Of a DNA stretch of 54,690 nucleotides, positions 1 through 9,890 are shown in pieces. The stretch spans positions 545,782-600,471 of the forward strand of contig MNCI01022504.1 in assembly GCA_015680685.1 (NCBI GenBank), given 5' to 3'. The translations under genes were made by a program, and so were the position numbers. The stretch comes from Gnetum montanum (Eukaryota > Streptophyta > Gnetopsida > Gnetales > Gnetaceae). Under the pieces are notes generated by a model, which had not been told where the DNA came from, did not search any database, and saw nothing but the letters and a program-made list of their open reading frames with translations. Every line of letters begins with the position of its first letter. The stretch's first letter is position 1.

Positions 1-140
1 TGTATTTATAGACTTGGGAGTAACCTTGCAATATCGAATGTACGATATTGCATCTTAGGCCACGATATCACATATTCGATATCGTGTACCCGATATTGCG
101 GCCACCCCGATATCGAAGTGATGAAAAACATGATTTATCA
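1..140 (-). repeat. R1 3' LTR, partial (U3)
   Basis: On the minus strand the LTR starts TGATAAATC at 140, next to a polypurine tract, and runs out of the window. It covers U3 down to a TATAAATA box (complement of 3-10). The U3 is packed with GATATC-type palindromes, including CACGATATC at 61-69 facing GATATCGTG at 78-86, a perfect 9-bp inverted pair. It matches 26589-26728. Most differences are transitions, many at CpG, as expected of methylated, decaying plant repeats. Confidence 0.85.
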
Positions 141-149
141 TACCCCTAC
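141..149 (-). other. R1 polypurine tract
   Basis: The minus strand reads GTAGGGGTA directly before the LTR start TGATAAA. R2 (GTGGGGGTA), R3 and R4 (ATGGGGGTA) have the same arrangement. It should prime plus-strand DNA synthesis. Upstream on the minus strand lies the CTCAAGGATGAGTTTT block that also precedes the tract in the other copies. Confidence 0.75.
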
Positions 150-1640
150 AATTGAATGAAAACTCATCCTTGAGTACAGAAGAAGAGGAACAAGTCCTTT
201 ACAAAATATAATAGGGGGTGTACACTTATTTGACTGACATGCAGAGTGACACAGAGAAAACAGACAAATACAAAAGTGCTCGAGCATACAATATTACAAT
301 GGTGTACAACATTCGTGTTCATGATAGTAGGAAGGAACACCAACGGATCCAAAGGACATCTAGCCCCTCTTGGCAACAAAAGAATGAGGGAGAGGTAGAA
401 GAGATCCAACAATTAGGAACAATCTCCCTTGAGTGATATGGTTGCATCCTCCTTAGTGATGAAAGCCCCACTTCTAGTCCATGCTTCCCACTGCAATCAC
501 AACAAAACCAAGGATTAGTATTTATAGTGCAACGAATAATGGCTGAGTACCTTGTCTCGTTGGTGATTTTATCTAGCTAGGTTGTGATTGTGATAGATTG
601 GTTGCTAGATGTTGTTAGTGGAAAGACTGATGAATGGGTTAAATAAGAGAAGCAATCCATACAATTCAGAAAAAGCTTAACACAAGGAGTACTGGAAAAG
701 GGGTATTCACAATAATAAAAAGGAGTTAATTACAAATAGTTGTAAAGGTGTGTATAATTAGATGACATGGATGGGGTAAATAAAAAGAATTTGATTGTAA
801 CAATGTTTAAGGGTAAAGAACTTAACTTAACCAAACCCAAAGATATGCAAGTGGGTCCTCCATAAAGTAGGCACAGACCTTTTATGCCCTTGCATAACTT
901 CAAACCAAGGTGTTCGTGGGCACCATGGATAATTAATGGTTACAGAAAGTTAAGTACAAAAACCCAAAAGTAACTGACTGAGAAACCCAATACATCAAAC
1001 CAGTAGTGAGGTGAGACATGGAAACATAGATGGATGACAAAGAAAGTGGAATGGAGCACATATAATCCCTTGTGGAGTTTGTGATTAATTGACTTGGTAG
1101 GATCCTTCCTCAGTCTAGATCAAAACCAACCACTTTCAGTGACTTCGCATCAACATTCTAAGGTGAGTCCATCCCCTGAGACACAAGAATGCTCCCACAA
1201 AACAACCATCATTCTAAATTGGAGTGAACATAGGAAGTGAGAAAGGGCCTTAGTTAGAGAAGACAAGACAAGTCTCATAGCTAGTGCTTGTAGCCCTTTT
1301 ATTTGGTCTAAGGGGTATGCTTTGAATTCCCATGTTGTTTTTTGAATTGGAACTAGACCATGCAAAGACCCATGCATTTTTTGCATTTATTTTGTCCAAG
1401 GGATGTTCTTTGAATCCTCATTTTTTTTTGGATGTGGACCACACCATGCAAGGACCTATTGGACTTCCTATTATGAAATGACGTGGAATGATTAGAAGCT
1501 TACAAGAATACTCTTGCACATAGGAAAACAGACAAGCACAAAGAATATCACATCCCTTTGAAGCCACACCTTGTCCAAACCTTTGATTCCTTTTTAATTT
1601 CAAAAACTACACAAGTCACCAATTTATTAAAGTTATATTA
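150..1640 (-). other. R1 3' noncoding region with deleted accessory ORF
   Basis: No protein is readable here. On the minus strand 1640-1000 aligns with R2 at about 19110-19740: shared blocks include GACTTGTGTAGTTTT and the repeated GATTCAAAG...CCCCTTAG motif. 865-845 carries the GGAGGACCCACTTGCATA block also found in R2 and R3. At 491 there is an acceptor-like TGATTGCAG preceded by AATCCTTGG, matching the acceptor of the R3 accessory ORF. After it only about 340 bp remain before the polypurine tract, and the reading frame stops at codon 3 of the first ATG (482). R1 has therefore lost almost the whole accessory ORF. Confidence 0.65.
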
Positions 1641-2101
1641 ATAAAGAAGAGACTGTTGTTGGCACATTTTGGCCATTTCATGGAACAGGTGGACTTATTT
1701 GCAAATGGTGAGGTATAGAATCCTAATGAACTGAAATTGTTTAAGGAGGATTATGCTGTTTCCAATTAAGAATTCTGCAACAGTTAAGTAACCATGAAGT
1801 TGGAATGGCATATGCTAGATATTGTAGCTACATTTATAGGGAATTATCCATCTTGGTGTCATGAGCAGAAATTATAATGCAAATTTTGAATGATTAATTT
1901 CATGACTTGCTTAAGAATCATAATCTAGTAGTTCTCAAGTCGCCTCACTGGAATGTATCCGTAGAAAGAGAAGACAGTTTCATGTTTCTGAGATTGGGAC
2001 AAAACAAAATGTTGGACTTTGGCCATTTTCACTGTGAAAGCCACCCACCAATCAGCAAATCATGGGTCCCAAGCATTAGAAAGATGAACAAATATTATAT
2101 A

Positions 2102-2130
2102 CATACATATATATTTATATGTCAACCCAT
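2102..2130 (+). repeat. Short dispersed repeat, copy 1
   Basis: A 29-bp AT-rich segment beginning CATACATATATATTTATAT and ending TCAACCCAT recurs at 4112-4140 with one mismatch. The two copies lie 2 kb apart inside the R1 insert, in direct orientation, with the host-like gene fragment between them. They may be remnants of a larger duplicated unit. Confidence 0.6.
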
Positions 2131-2504
2131 CCATTTGTAGGTTTAAAGGTTAAGGGAATAAAAGCGCATTTGTCTATTAAAATTTTTCACCAGTTCAAAG
2201 CACAATGAAAAAGGAAGATTGAATGAAGGACTGAAGTCAAGATTATGAGTCCTTGTGCTGCAACATTAAGGCCATTAGTGAAATTTAGGTATTTCTATTG
2301 CTCATGTTGATAGTAAATATTGGTACCCTGAATTTCGCAAGCTTACTTCATTGCATTAAAAGCATGAACATTGATAAGGAAAGATGGACAAGGTTTATTG
2401 TGGTGAAACAACTTTCTTGTAGATTAATCAGCATGCATGGGCAAGCAATTATAAATTTTACACAATATGTAGTTATACACATCACATCTAGATAGCATAA
2501 AATG

Positions 2505-3089
2505 TTATTCTTCTTCCTTTACTCCTGTGTTGTTTGTCATCGTTGAATAAACATGCAAGACTTCTGCAGAAGAGTCAGCAGGAATGACTGCGCTTCCAGG
2601 GCAAATTGTAACAGAAATTTCTAAAAATCAAAAACAATACAGTTCTGATTTGTCATGAATAACACTTACCAAAAGATAGACCTCCTTGATAAAACTTGCT
2701 AGGCAAAGGAACTTCAGCGGGTAACACAAATGCTTCATCGGATACATCCATCGAGCATACTGACTTTTAATACAGAGCACATGGTAAGCACTACATACAC
2801 TTCAATCATTCCACTCTCATAGCTGCTAAGGGCTTGGACAGAAAGTACCTCTGCTTCTCCTTCATGAAATGTCAAGCCAATATACAGATAAAGCCAATTC
2901 AGCCGTAAAAAAAAATCTAATAAAAAACCTTTTCAAGCAGAGAAAGAGAAAATTAGTGCTAAAGGTACCTGAAGATGGAATGAACCATTTTCGAGGCCGG
3001 AGAAATCTGTCAATGCCAGAGTTCCACAGCGAGGTAGACATGAATAGCGCGGAGCGATAGCAGAGCAGCGGCAGTGCAATGGAGGCCAA
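2505..3089 (-). CDS. Host-like spliced gene fragment, unknown protein
   Basis: Three minus-strand segments join in frame. Exon 1 is 3089-2969 (ATG in MASIALPLLCYRS, donor GTACCT). Exon 2 is 2759-2670 (acceptor GTCAG, donor GTAAGTG; peptide includes SDEAFVLPAEVPLPSKFYQG). Exon 3 runs to a stop at 2505. Exon 3 has two in-frame acceptors 57 nt apart: TTTTTAG at 2621 (49-bp intron, short for plants) or CTTCTGCAG at 2564 (106-bp intron). A further donor, GGA|GTAAAG at 2522, would extend the gene. The N-terminus is rich in Ser, Leu and Arg, like a plastid or mitochondrial transit peptide. CT-rich sequence at about 3100-3350 would fit a 5' UTR. I do not recognise the family. Phase agreement over two introns with no stop is the main support. 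Its position inside R1 suggests a captured, probably non-functional piece. Confidence 0.5.
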
Positions 3090-3469
3090 GTGGTGGTGGA
3101 ATGGTGGCAGTTACGTTGTAAGACCTAATGCTGGACTGCAATTTCTGAGTAGGCGCCGTGGCCGTGGGTCTGGTAAAGTGGCTTCTGTTACTGTGTAAAA
3201 TTTGCTCTTTGTGCTGGTCCAGCAGCAGAGCAGCAGTAGCTCTCTCTGAAGGGGAGCCCTGCAAGAGCCCTCGCTCCTGTGACAATGGAGAGACGCAGAG
3301 ACAAGGAGTGGGAGTGAGACCGTGATAGAGACGGAGACAGAGATGGCACTTCACGGCTGTTGTCGATGACGATGATTACGGTGGTGGCAGTTCATGGCCG
3401 TTACAGCACCTTTCTAGAAACTTCTTTGAACAGAGAACCTAAAATCGGTCCCGTCACAGGCACAATATT

Positions 3470-3652
3470 TGAGTTAACGAAACCGATGTTAAATGTTCTT
3501 ACGTTGGGCCTCCTGTTCGATTTTCTGTTAGCTTTGGTGTCTATGGCCACGCTGCTCGTATCAATGAGGATGGCGTTTTCAGAAACTTAGCTGGGCTCGC
3601 GTCTGCGTTTGCTTCCTCCGCGGTTGGCTTACGTGGCCAACGGTATGACGTT
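3470..3652 (+). other. Coding-like GC-richer stretch, unknown
   Basis: The plus strand is open for about 60 codons with balanced codon use (it contains VRFSVSFGVYGHAARINEDG) and stops at a TGA near 3650. A second frame upstream (3387-3500) is also open. No domain is recognised and neither frame joins the other without a shift. It may be another exon or exon pair of captured host sequence, or the 5' flank of the minus-strand gene fragment. The GC content contrasts with the AT-rich surroundings. Confidence 0.25.
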
Positions 3653-3728
3653 CAAATTCCCAGTCTTCCTGGATGACCATGATAAATGCCATGTTCATGG
3701 AGGCCCCGTAACGTGGATAATCGGTTCC

Positions 3729-3880
3729 AGCCCTCCACTGAAACCATCGGCTGCAGCAGAGCTTCCTCTCACGGTGGCAATTCACATATGTGTCTGTTTC
3801 TACAGAGCCCTCCACTGAAACCATCGGCTGCAGCAGAGCTTCCTCTCACGGTGGCAATTCACATATGTGTCTTTCTACAG
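3729..3880 (+). repeat. Tandem duplication, 77 + 75 bp
   Basis: 3729-3805 is repeated at 3806-3880. Within the overlap the only difference I see is a 2-bp deletion (GTGTCTGTTTCTACAG versus GTGTCTTTCTACAG). Near-identity means the duplication is much younger than the surrounding decayed retroelement. Both copies end in TTTCTACAG, an acceptor-like pyrimidine-rich AG. Confidence 0.9.
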
Positions 3881-4111
3881 GTTTCGTGTAGAGGAGGAAA
3901 CGAACTAGCTGATTATTCCCGTCGTTCTTACAACCGTTACTTATTATTCGAGTAGAAATGTACTAGTACGTGGGTTCAGAAATAAATAAATAATAATAAA
4001 GTGCAGAGAAGATGAAGATGGAATCGGCCCTGATATAACTGGGATTACATTCGGGGTGCCATAAATTAAAATGTGAGAGTGCAACTCCACTTATGCATTC
4101 GATTGTATACG

Positions 4112-4140
4112 CATACATATATATTTATATATCAACCCAT
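4112..4140 (+). repeat. Short dispersed repeat, copy 2
   Basis: Direct repeat of 2102-2130 with one mismatch. It lies just upstream of the CACTTG minisatellite. Confidence 0.6.
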
Positions 4141-4251
4141 GCATCAACTCCATGGTTATTATCTCTACTACTATGATGTAAATAATAATAAAATATTTTA
4201 TGATTTAAAAAGGGAATTTGTGCAACAATTGTTCAAAATCCTATGTAAATT

Positions 4252-4486
4252 GAACACTTGTCAATGGAAATGGTGGTTATAACCACCACAAAGGCCACTT
4301 GTCAACTACAGCCTCTTTATCTCCACAAAGGCCACTTGTCAACTAAAAAGGCCACTTGTCAACTGCAACTTGTTTCTCTCCATGGTGAACACTTGGCAAC
4401 TGAATGAAAACACTTGGCAACTAAATGAAGACACTTGGCAACTAAATGAAGACACTTGGCAACTACATGGAACACTTATCAACTAT
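4252..4486 (+). repeat. CACTTG(G/T)CAACT minisatellite flanked by palindromes
   Basis: The core CACTTGKCAACT occurs about eight times. The copies are irregularly spaced at first (4252-4370) and then form a regular array of about 20-bp units (4388-4470) with AAATGAAGA linkers. The array is bracketed by TGGTGGTTATAACCACCA (4271-4288, a perfect 18-bp palindrome) and TGGTGGTTAAACCACC (4503-4518, near-palindrome). A TATAAAAAGG box follows at 4557. Direct repeats upstream of a TATA box are typical of enhancers in retrotransposon U3 regions. Confidence 0.8.
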
Positions 4487-4556
4487 AGCTTTTTTGTCTT
4501 TATGGTGGTTAAACCACCCAAGATATTTTGTAACTTACCTACCTACATTTGAACCC

Positions 4557-4566
4557 TATAAAAAGG
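4557..4566 (+). promoter_or_regulatory. TATA box of LTR-like promoter
   Basis: TATAAAAAGG lies about 70 bp downstream of the minisatellite and is followed by a leader-like sequence without ORFs. I infer a plus-strand LTR or LTR-like promoter spanning roughly 4250-5780. A second matching LTR copy was not found, so this could be a solo or truncated LTR. Confidence 0.45.
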
Positions 4567-5630
4567 CTTCAGGGGTCAAGGAGGGAGGAAGACAATTAGG
4601 TCTCATATCACACTTTTGGGAGCTCTCACTTGGAGACACACTATTGGAAAACATTGTGAAAGATTGCTTGTAAGATGACTTGCTAAAGAAAAGATTTCAG
4701 CCTCTTTGCCATGGTCCTGTGAGTTATGCTTATTGTTTTTTATTTTGTTTAAATTGTTTAGCTAGTGGTTTAGATAGTATCATCCTTGGTAAGTAATTTT
4801 GGGATTTTTAGATTGGTCTTATCGTTCTTGTTGCCCGATAGAAATTTTTGTTAAAATTTTGCCATAGAAGTGCTTGTGTTTAAAAGCCTTAAGAGCATTT
4901 TAGTAGTAAATTTTGTTATTGTGCAACGTATAGGAACTGCTATTAAGATTGTTGTAAGAGAGCCTCTGCTTATAGTCATATCATTGAACGATTTAATAGT
5001 CAAGAGGGTTCAGAAAATCTTTGGTATTTTGATGGGGACCAAAATAGCTTTATTTTATCTTTAAAGTGAATCTCCATGGTATTTCAATCAGAAATTGTCA
5101 AGTCTTTTGAAGGTTTTGTTGAATGCAATTGTTGACGTCCATTATCTAGCCAAAATGGAGTCCCGTACATGGTAGTTTACACAACAATTTTTGGTAGCAT
5201 AGTAGGATTGTCTTGAAGAAATTGCTTATTTGAGCCTTGGAAATTTGAACAATTCATAGATATTGAATTTGGGATAGCTTTATTGCGAAGTGTTTACTCG
5301 TGTCATTTTACCTTGTTTAAATATTTGAGGTCTACACAAATTTGCTTTCTTTTCTGTCTATTTCCATCGAATCTTGCTCTATTTCTAGTTTTCTTGTGGA
5401 ACCATCTCTTTCTCTGGGGAAAATTAGAAGTAGATTCACAGAGTTGTGCTCAAATGTTTTTGCAAAATTTTATTTCTTACAAGTAGGTATTATAAGGACC
5501 GCGTAGACTAGGTAATTGAACAAAATAGAAACTCTCAACAACTCATAGTACTTGGCAAAGTTGGCTGAATCTTTTTAAGATAAGTCATCTATAGTTCACA
5601 CATAACGCAATCGTTTCATTTTTCACAACG
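4567..5630. other. Noncoding AT-rich sequence in the R1 insert
   Basis: Downstream of the TATA box there is no ORF with a recognisable product. The stretch is T-rich with short open frames only. It could be the R-U5 part of an LTR, but no primer binding site is visible after it. Confidence 0.4.
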
Positions 5631-5780
5631 GCATGCCGCAACAACACACACACATACTCACATTAACTACTGAGTTTATTTGGAGGTATCTGGGCCTTGG
5701 TGTTGCCAGAGACCAGCAGGCACCTAAATCCTATTCGAGGACACTCGTTGGTAGTTGCGTCCCAAACGGTCGCCAACAAC

Positions 5781-6260
5781 TGCACGCTTTGAAGACAAGG
5801 AAAACCATAGAGTATGTGGATGGGTGGATGATGTGGACTCATTGCCTGTTACATGAAAAGAAACCATGTCCCAATCATCAATAATGACATTCAAAGCTAG
5901 AAATCAGACATTAACAATCAAATTACAAATAAAGCATACCACCATCAAGTAGTGCATTACCATTGTACTTATCACCTTATTAGTAGAAAAAGTAGGGAAA
6001 CACATCAAACATAAGCAAACATAACCATAAAAGAAAGTAAAAGAGTAGAAAATAGATATTGAATATTTTAACATTGATGTAAAAAAAAACTAAGAAAAGA
6101 CCAATAACCTTAAAAATACAAATATATAAAATAAAGGTGTAAAACAAAGAAGATGAAAACAAAAAGTTGTAAAACCAAAAATGTGTAAAACAAAAAGGTC
6201 AAAAACTGAGGAGCCACCAAAGGTGTTAGTATGGATGGCCATCTCCCCCATGACTAAGTT
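5781..6260 (-). other. R1 post-integrase region with T-rich tract
   Basis: On the minus strand this starts with TTAGTCATGGGGG (6257-6245), a motif like the terminal polypurine tract, right after integrase. A long T-rich tract (about 6220-5990, repeats of TTTTACA-like words) follows, and then a block matching R2 19040-19070 (GGTCCACRTCAT... CTATGGTTTTCCTT). The same order of motif, T-tract and block occurs in R2. R3 shares the motif and T-tract. No coding capacity is seen. Confidence 0.6.
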
Positions 6261-6399
6261 GGAAGGGAGAGATCTGAAAGATTGAGCATGGTTGTCCATC
6301 TGACAAGGTGTTTGTTGCATTGGTTGGCTTGGGCTCATGGAAAGGTTTTATTTGTTGAATGTTAAGTAATTGTTTCTTGTTTGGGCTGTCAAGTTTGTA

Positions 6400-7665
6400 G
6401 ATGATCATGGCCCTAAATAGAAAATTCTCATCAATAATGTAAGGTCCTTTCCATAATGTTTGGAATTTGGTTCATTGGGGTACATGTGTAGGATTCCAAT
6501 AAAGAACCTTGTCTCCTGGTTGAAACTTTACTTTTTTTATTTTGAGGTCATGGCATTTCTTGTTGAATGCCTTATGCATCTCGTTGGATGACAAGGCCAT
6601 TAACTAATTTTTTTCTAGCAAGTTGAGACTCATTAATCATTCTTTCTATGCTAGACTTAGATCTAGGTCAAGGTCATAGGCTATGGAGAGTGTACGGAGC
6701 TCAGATTGGATGGGCAATGTTGGTAGTTTTCCATACACAAGCTCATAGAGAGAATAACCTATGGGACGCTTCCATGTGGAGTGATAAGCCCAAAGGGCAT
6801 CATTTAATTTAGTGCTCCAATCCCTTCAATATTTGCTAATGGTACATGTTAAAATTTTTGTAATCTCCTGATTAGTGACCTCAACTTGGCCATTGGCTTG
6901 GGGGTGATATGGTGTTATGAGTTTATGTTCAACCCCCAAGCGTTGCATCAGCTTCCAGAAAGTGGCACCTATCAAATGAGTTCCATTATCAAAAATTAAT
7001 GCATGAGGTGCACCAAACCTATTTACAAATTTTTTTTGTACAAATCAAGCAGCAGTGGTGGATGTACAGTCGACGATAGCTGTTGCTTCTGCTCACTTGG
7101 TACAATAGTCAACTTTGACTATTATATATGCCTTTATATTTGATAAAGGTGTAATGGGACCCATAAAGTCAATGCCCCAAATGTCAAATGGTTTGAGAGG
7201 TTGTATCCATTTTTGTGGTCCTTCCATTTGAGTTGTCATTTCACCATCCCTCTAGCAATGATCACAAGTGCGGACGAATTGATGTGCATCCTTGAAGATT
7301 GTTGGCCAATAATACCTTGCCATGAGGATTTTTATCACCATGCATCTCCCAGCATAATGGCCCCCACAAGGACCTTCGTGAGCATCCTAAAGAATGTGAA
7401 GTTGATCCGTATCAGGGACACACCAGCGTACTAGGCCATTGGGACAAACCTTGTAAAGGTTTTCGTTAATCTCCATGAAATATTTGATCTGGTAAAGAAA
7501 CTATTATTTCTTTCTAGTGGCCAGCCCTTGTGACAATTCTTGCTTGTGCAGATAAGTAACGATGGTGTCATACCATTTTGGCTCATTGGGCATTTATGCA
7601 TTGATAGCACTTGCAAGGAGAGATTCATCAAGGAATTGATTAGATAAAGGGCTTTCTTTCTCCTC
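6400..7665 (-). pseudogene. R1 integrase
   Basis: The minus strand encodes a degenerate Ty3/gypsy integrase. The HHCC zinc-binding region reads AHEGPCGGH... followed by CDHC. The catalytic core keeps GIDFMG and FDNGTH (both Asp) and PYHPQANGQVEVTNQE, so the third catalytic acidic residue (Glu) is present, unlike in R2 and R3. Several stop codons and frame changes interrupt it. Its role would be insertion of element cDNA into chromosomes. The 3' end runs into the PPT-like motif at 6257. Confidence 0.85.
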
Positions 7666-8040
7666 ATCATCCCATCTTAGTCGCGATAAGTGATCTGCGA
7701 CCACATTCTCCACACCTTTACAATCTACCATTGTGAGATTGAATTCCTACAAAATCATGAGCCACTGTATGACACAAGGGCTCACCGTTGGTTTGTTCAT
7801 TAGAAATATGATATGATCTATGTGCACAAACACTTTATAGCCAAGCACATAGTGACTGAACTTCTCTAAAGCAAACACCACTACCATCAACTCCTTTTTT
7901 GTGGTGGTGTAGTTCAGTTGTGCACCTGTGATGCTTCAACTTGCACAGTGAATGTAATATGGATGTTTTTGATCATCCATCTACATAAGCACTACCCCCA
8001 AAACCTAATTTGATGCATCAATCATCACATGAAATGGTCT
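7666..8040 (-). pseudogene. R1 RNase H domain
   Basis: The minus strand shows TDAS-type and AQLNYTTTKKELMVVVFALE motifs, then VHIDH and ADHLSRLRWDD, the standard C-terminal RNase H and linker of gypsy pol. It is in line with RT upstream and integrase downstream. Stops are present. Confidence 0.8.
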
Positions 8041-8960
8041 GGACCAATCTGGTGCTTGAAGAATGGGAGTTTCAACAAGCTTTTACTTCAATTGTTGAAA
8101 TGCTAATTCACATGCAGGGATCTAGACAAATGATGCATCCTTCTTCGTCAATTCTACCAATGACTTAGCGATTGTGGAAAAATTCTCGATGAATCACTGG
8201 TAGTATCCAGTATGTCCAAGGAATGACTAAACTTCTTTGACTATTTCAAGTTGGTGAGTTATGCCTTGGATGACCCTTATTTTCTCAGGATCCACCTCAA
8301 TTCCTACTTTTGAAATGTGATGCCCCAAGATTGTGCCTTCTTGGACCATAAGATGGATCCTTTGCCAATTGAGCCAAAGGTTTATTTTGACACATCTTTT
8401 CAACACTTGCTCAAGATGGTCTAGGGCCTACTTGAACATAGCTCCATAGGTAGAAAAATCATCCATAAAAACTTCTACCCCACTATTGATTTGTTGTTGG
8501 AAAATGTTGAAGACTAATTGTTGAAATGTGGTTGGGGCATTGCATAAACCAAATGGCATTTGTCGGTAGGCAAAAGTTCTCTAAGGACTTGTAAAAGTTA
8601 TCTTTGCCTGGTCCTCTAATGCAATTTGGATTTGGTTATATCCACTATAATCGTCTAGAAATCTATAAAAGCTATGCCTCGAAATGGTGTCCAGCATTTG
8701 GTCAACAAAAAGCAATGGAAAATGATTCTTTAAAGTTGCCATGTTGAGTAGCCAGAAATTAATGCACACCTGTCATTTGTCTTCTTTCTTTGGCATGATC
8801 ACAAGAGGGTTGACCTAGTGACTATTTGCGATAGGGTAGATGAATCTCGCTTTGAGGAGTTATTCAATCTTCTCTTTGATAATTTGTTTTAACCTGGGAT
8901 TCAAACATCGCTACGGCTGTTGTTTCAACTTGACGGCGGGGTCAGTGTATATCCTGTGTT
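8041..8960 (-). pseudogene. R1 reverse transcriptase domain
   Basis: The minus strand reads YPIANSH..VNPLV, FWLLNMATLKNHFPL, FLDDYSGYNQIQIALED, MPFGLCNAPTTFQ and VFMDDFSTYG. The catalytic box is FMDD, usual for this lineage, and the first catalytic Asp (FLDDY) is kept. The downstream SFLGHTGYY connection motif is also seen. Where R2 and R3 have a TAG stop (LE-stop-VLKRC), R1 has Gln (LEQVLKRC). Other in-frame stops disable it. Confidence 0.87.
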
Positions 8961-9319
8961 GGCATATTCTTGGATCTATCCCAATGAGTTTGGAATATGA
9001 CTAGGTGAAGGCTACTGACCATTTTTTCATAACTTTTATCAATTTTCTCTTCTGTTCTATAGCAAACTTGACATTAATGATAACCAGCCTTTCATTTTTC
9101 AAAAATACGTACTTCATTCTAGCCAATAGTGTTTTCAATTCAAGGGGCTCTTATTTAAAGTTGTTAGGAATTTCGAGCTCACCCTAATTGACATCATCAT
9201 TTGCTCCTTTGGAGAGATGGTGATGAACTTGCTCGAGTTCATCCATACTTGAAACGTACTCATACATTAGGCCCTTAGTCGGTTCCATGCATAATGTATT
9301 GCTGCTAGCATCAGTTGTC

Positions 9320-9890
9320 AGCCACTAGGTGCGTTCTTGTTTTGTGGCTATTGCATATAAACATTTCTGAATATCAACTTCTGGTGCACAATGCTTGCAT
9401 GAAGAGATAGATGTTTGCTTTATAGACCATAACTTTTGCACACAACGACACCCTGAATCGCTGTACTTGATACATGGAACTCTCTTCTTCTCGATCTTCC
9501 CAAATTTATTTTCTTTTGATATCTCTAAGGAAAGATCTCTAATGCCCATTTTGGCATCAACAGTACTTAAGCATACCCTTCCCATAATAATTGGGAAGTC
9601 CCCCTTGTAGTTATCCACTTTGATTACTAGGAAATCAACGAGATATGATCACCCATAGACGGTGGTGCTGATGTCTTTAACTAGTCCAATGGAATAGTGA
9701 TGGACTGGTCTGCTAGTTCCAGTCAGATGTTGCTCTTCTTCACATGAGGAAGGTTCCACATTGTGTACATCTCATGCGAGATTAGATTAACACCATAACT
9801 AGAGTCAAGAAGAGCCTTGCAAGGCTCATTCCTAGCAATTTGCAAGTAAACTAGGGGACTCCTGGGATTAGCTAATTTTTTGGGTAGATT
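9320..9890 (-). pseudogene. R1 protease and linker
   Basis: The minus strand reads RNEPCKALLDSSYGVNLISHEMY. The aspartic protease active site, normally D-S/T-G, is DSS here, so the catalytic glycine is lost. QSITIPL and the linker MGIRDLSLEISKENKFGKI follow, with the conserved Cys-containing PCIKYSDSGC segment that R2 and R3 share. It would release gag and pol products. Stops and shifts are present. Confidence 0.8.

Larger units (their letters stand above)
1654..5780. mobile_element. Insert inside R1, type unresolved
   Basis: The sequence here has no counterpart in R2, although both flanks do: 1000-1640 matches R2 19110-19740 and 5781-6220 matches R2 18690-19090. The insert edges carry a 9-bp perfect inverted pair, GTTGTTGGC at 1655-1663 and GCCAACAAC at 5772-5780, and could also be read as TG...CA termini. 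I see no matching target duplication. The contents are a host-like gene fragment (2505-3089), a GC-richer stretch to 3960, and a repeat-rich U3-like promoter (4250-4566). It could be a non-autonomous LTR element, a DNA transposon carrying a gene piece, or a composite. Boundaries are good to about 30 bp. Confidence 0.5.

Noticed and set aside
2505-3089. Intact functional host gene
   Set aside because: The fragment lies inside an old retroelement, has no recognised domain and may be truncated at 2522. I report it as a fragment only.
3010-3354. Minus-strand ORF of 114 codons overlapping the gene fragment
   Set aside because: It is in another frame than the spliced exons and has the Leu/Pro/Ser-rich composition of a translated CT-rich 5' UTR. 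The frame starting at 3089 joins downstream exons; this one does not.
4388-4470. CRISPR-like array
   Set aside because: Regular repeats with short linkers, but units are about 20 bp with near-identical spacers in plant DNA. It is a minisatellite.
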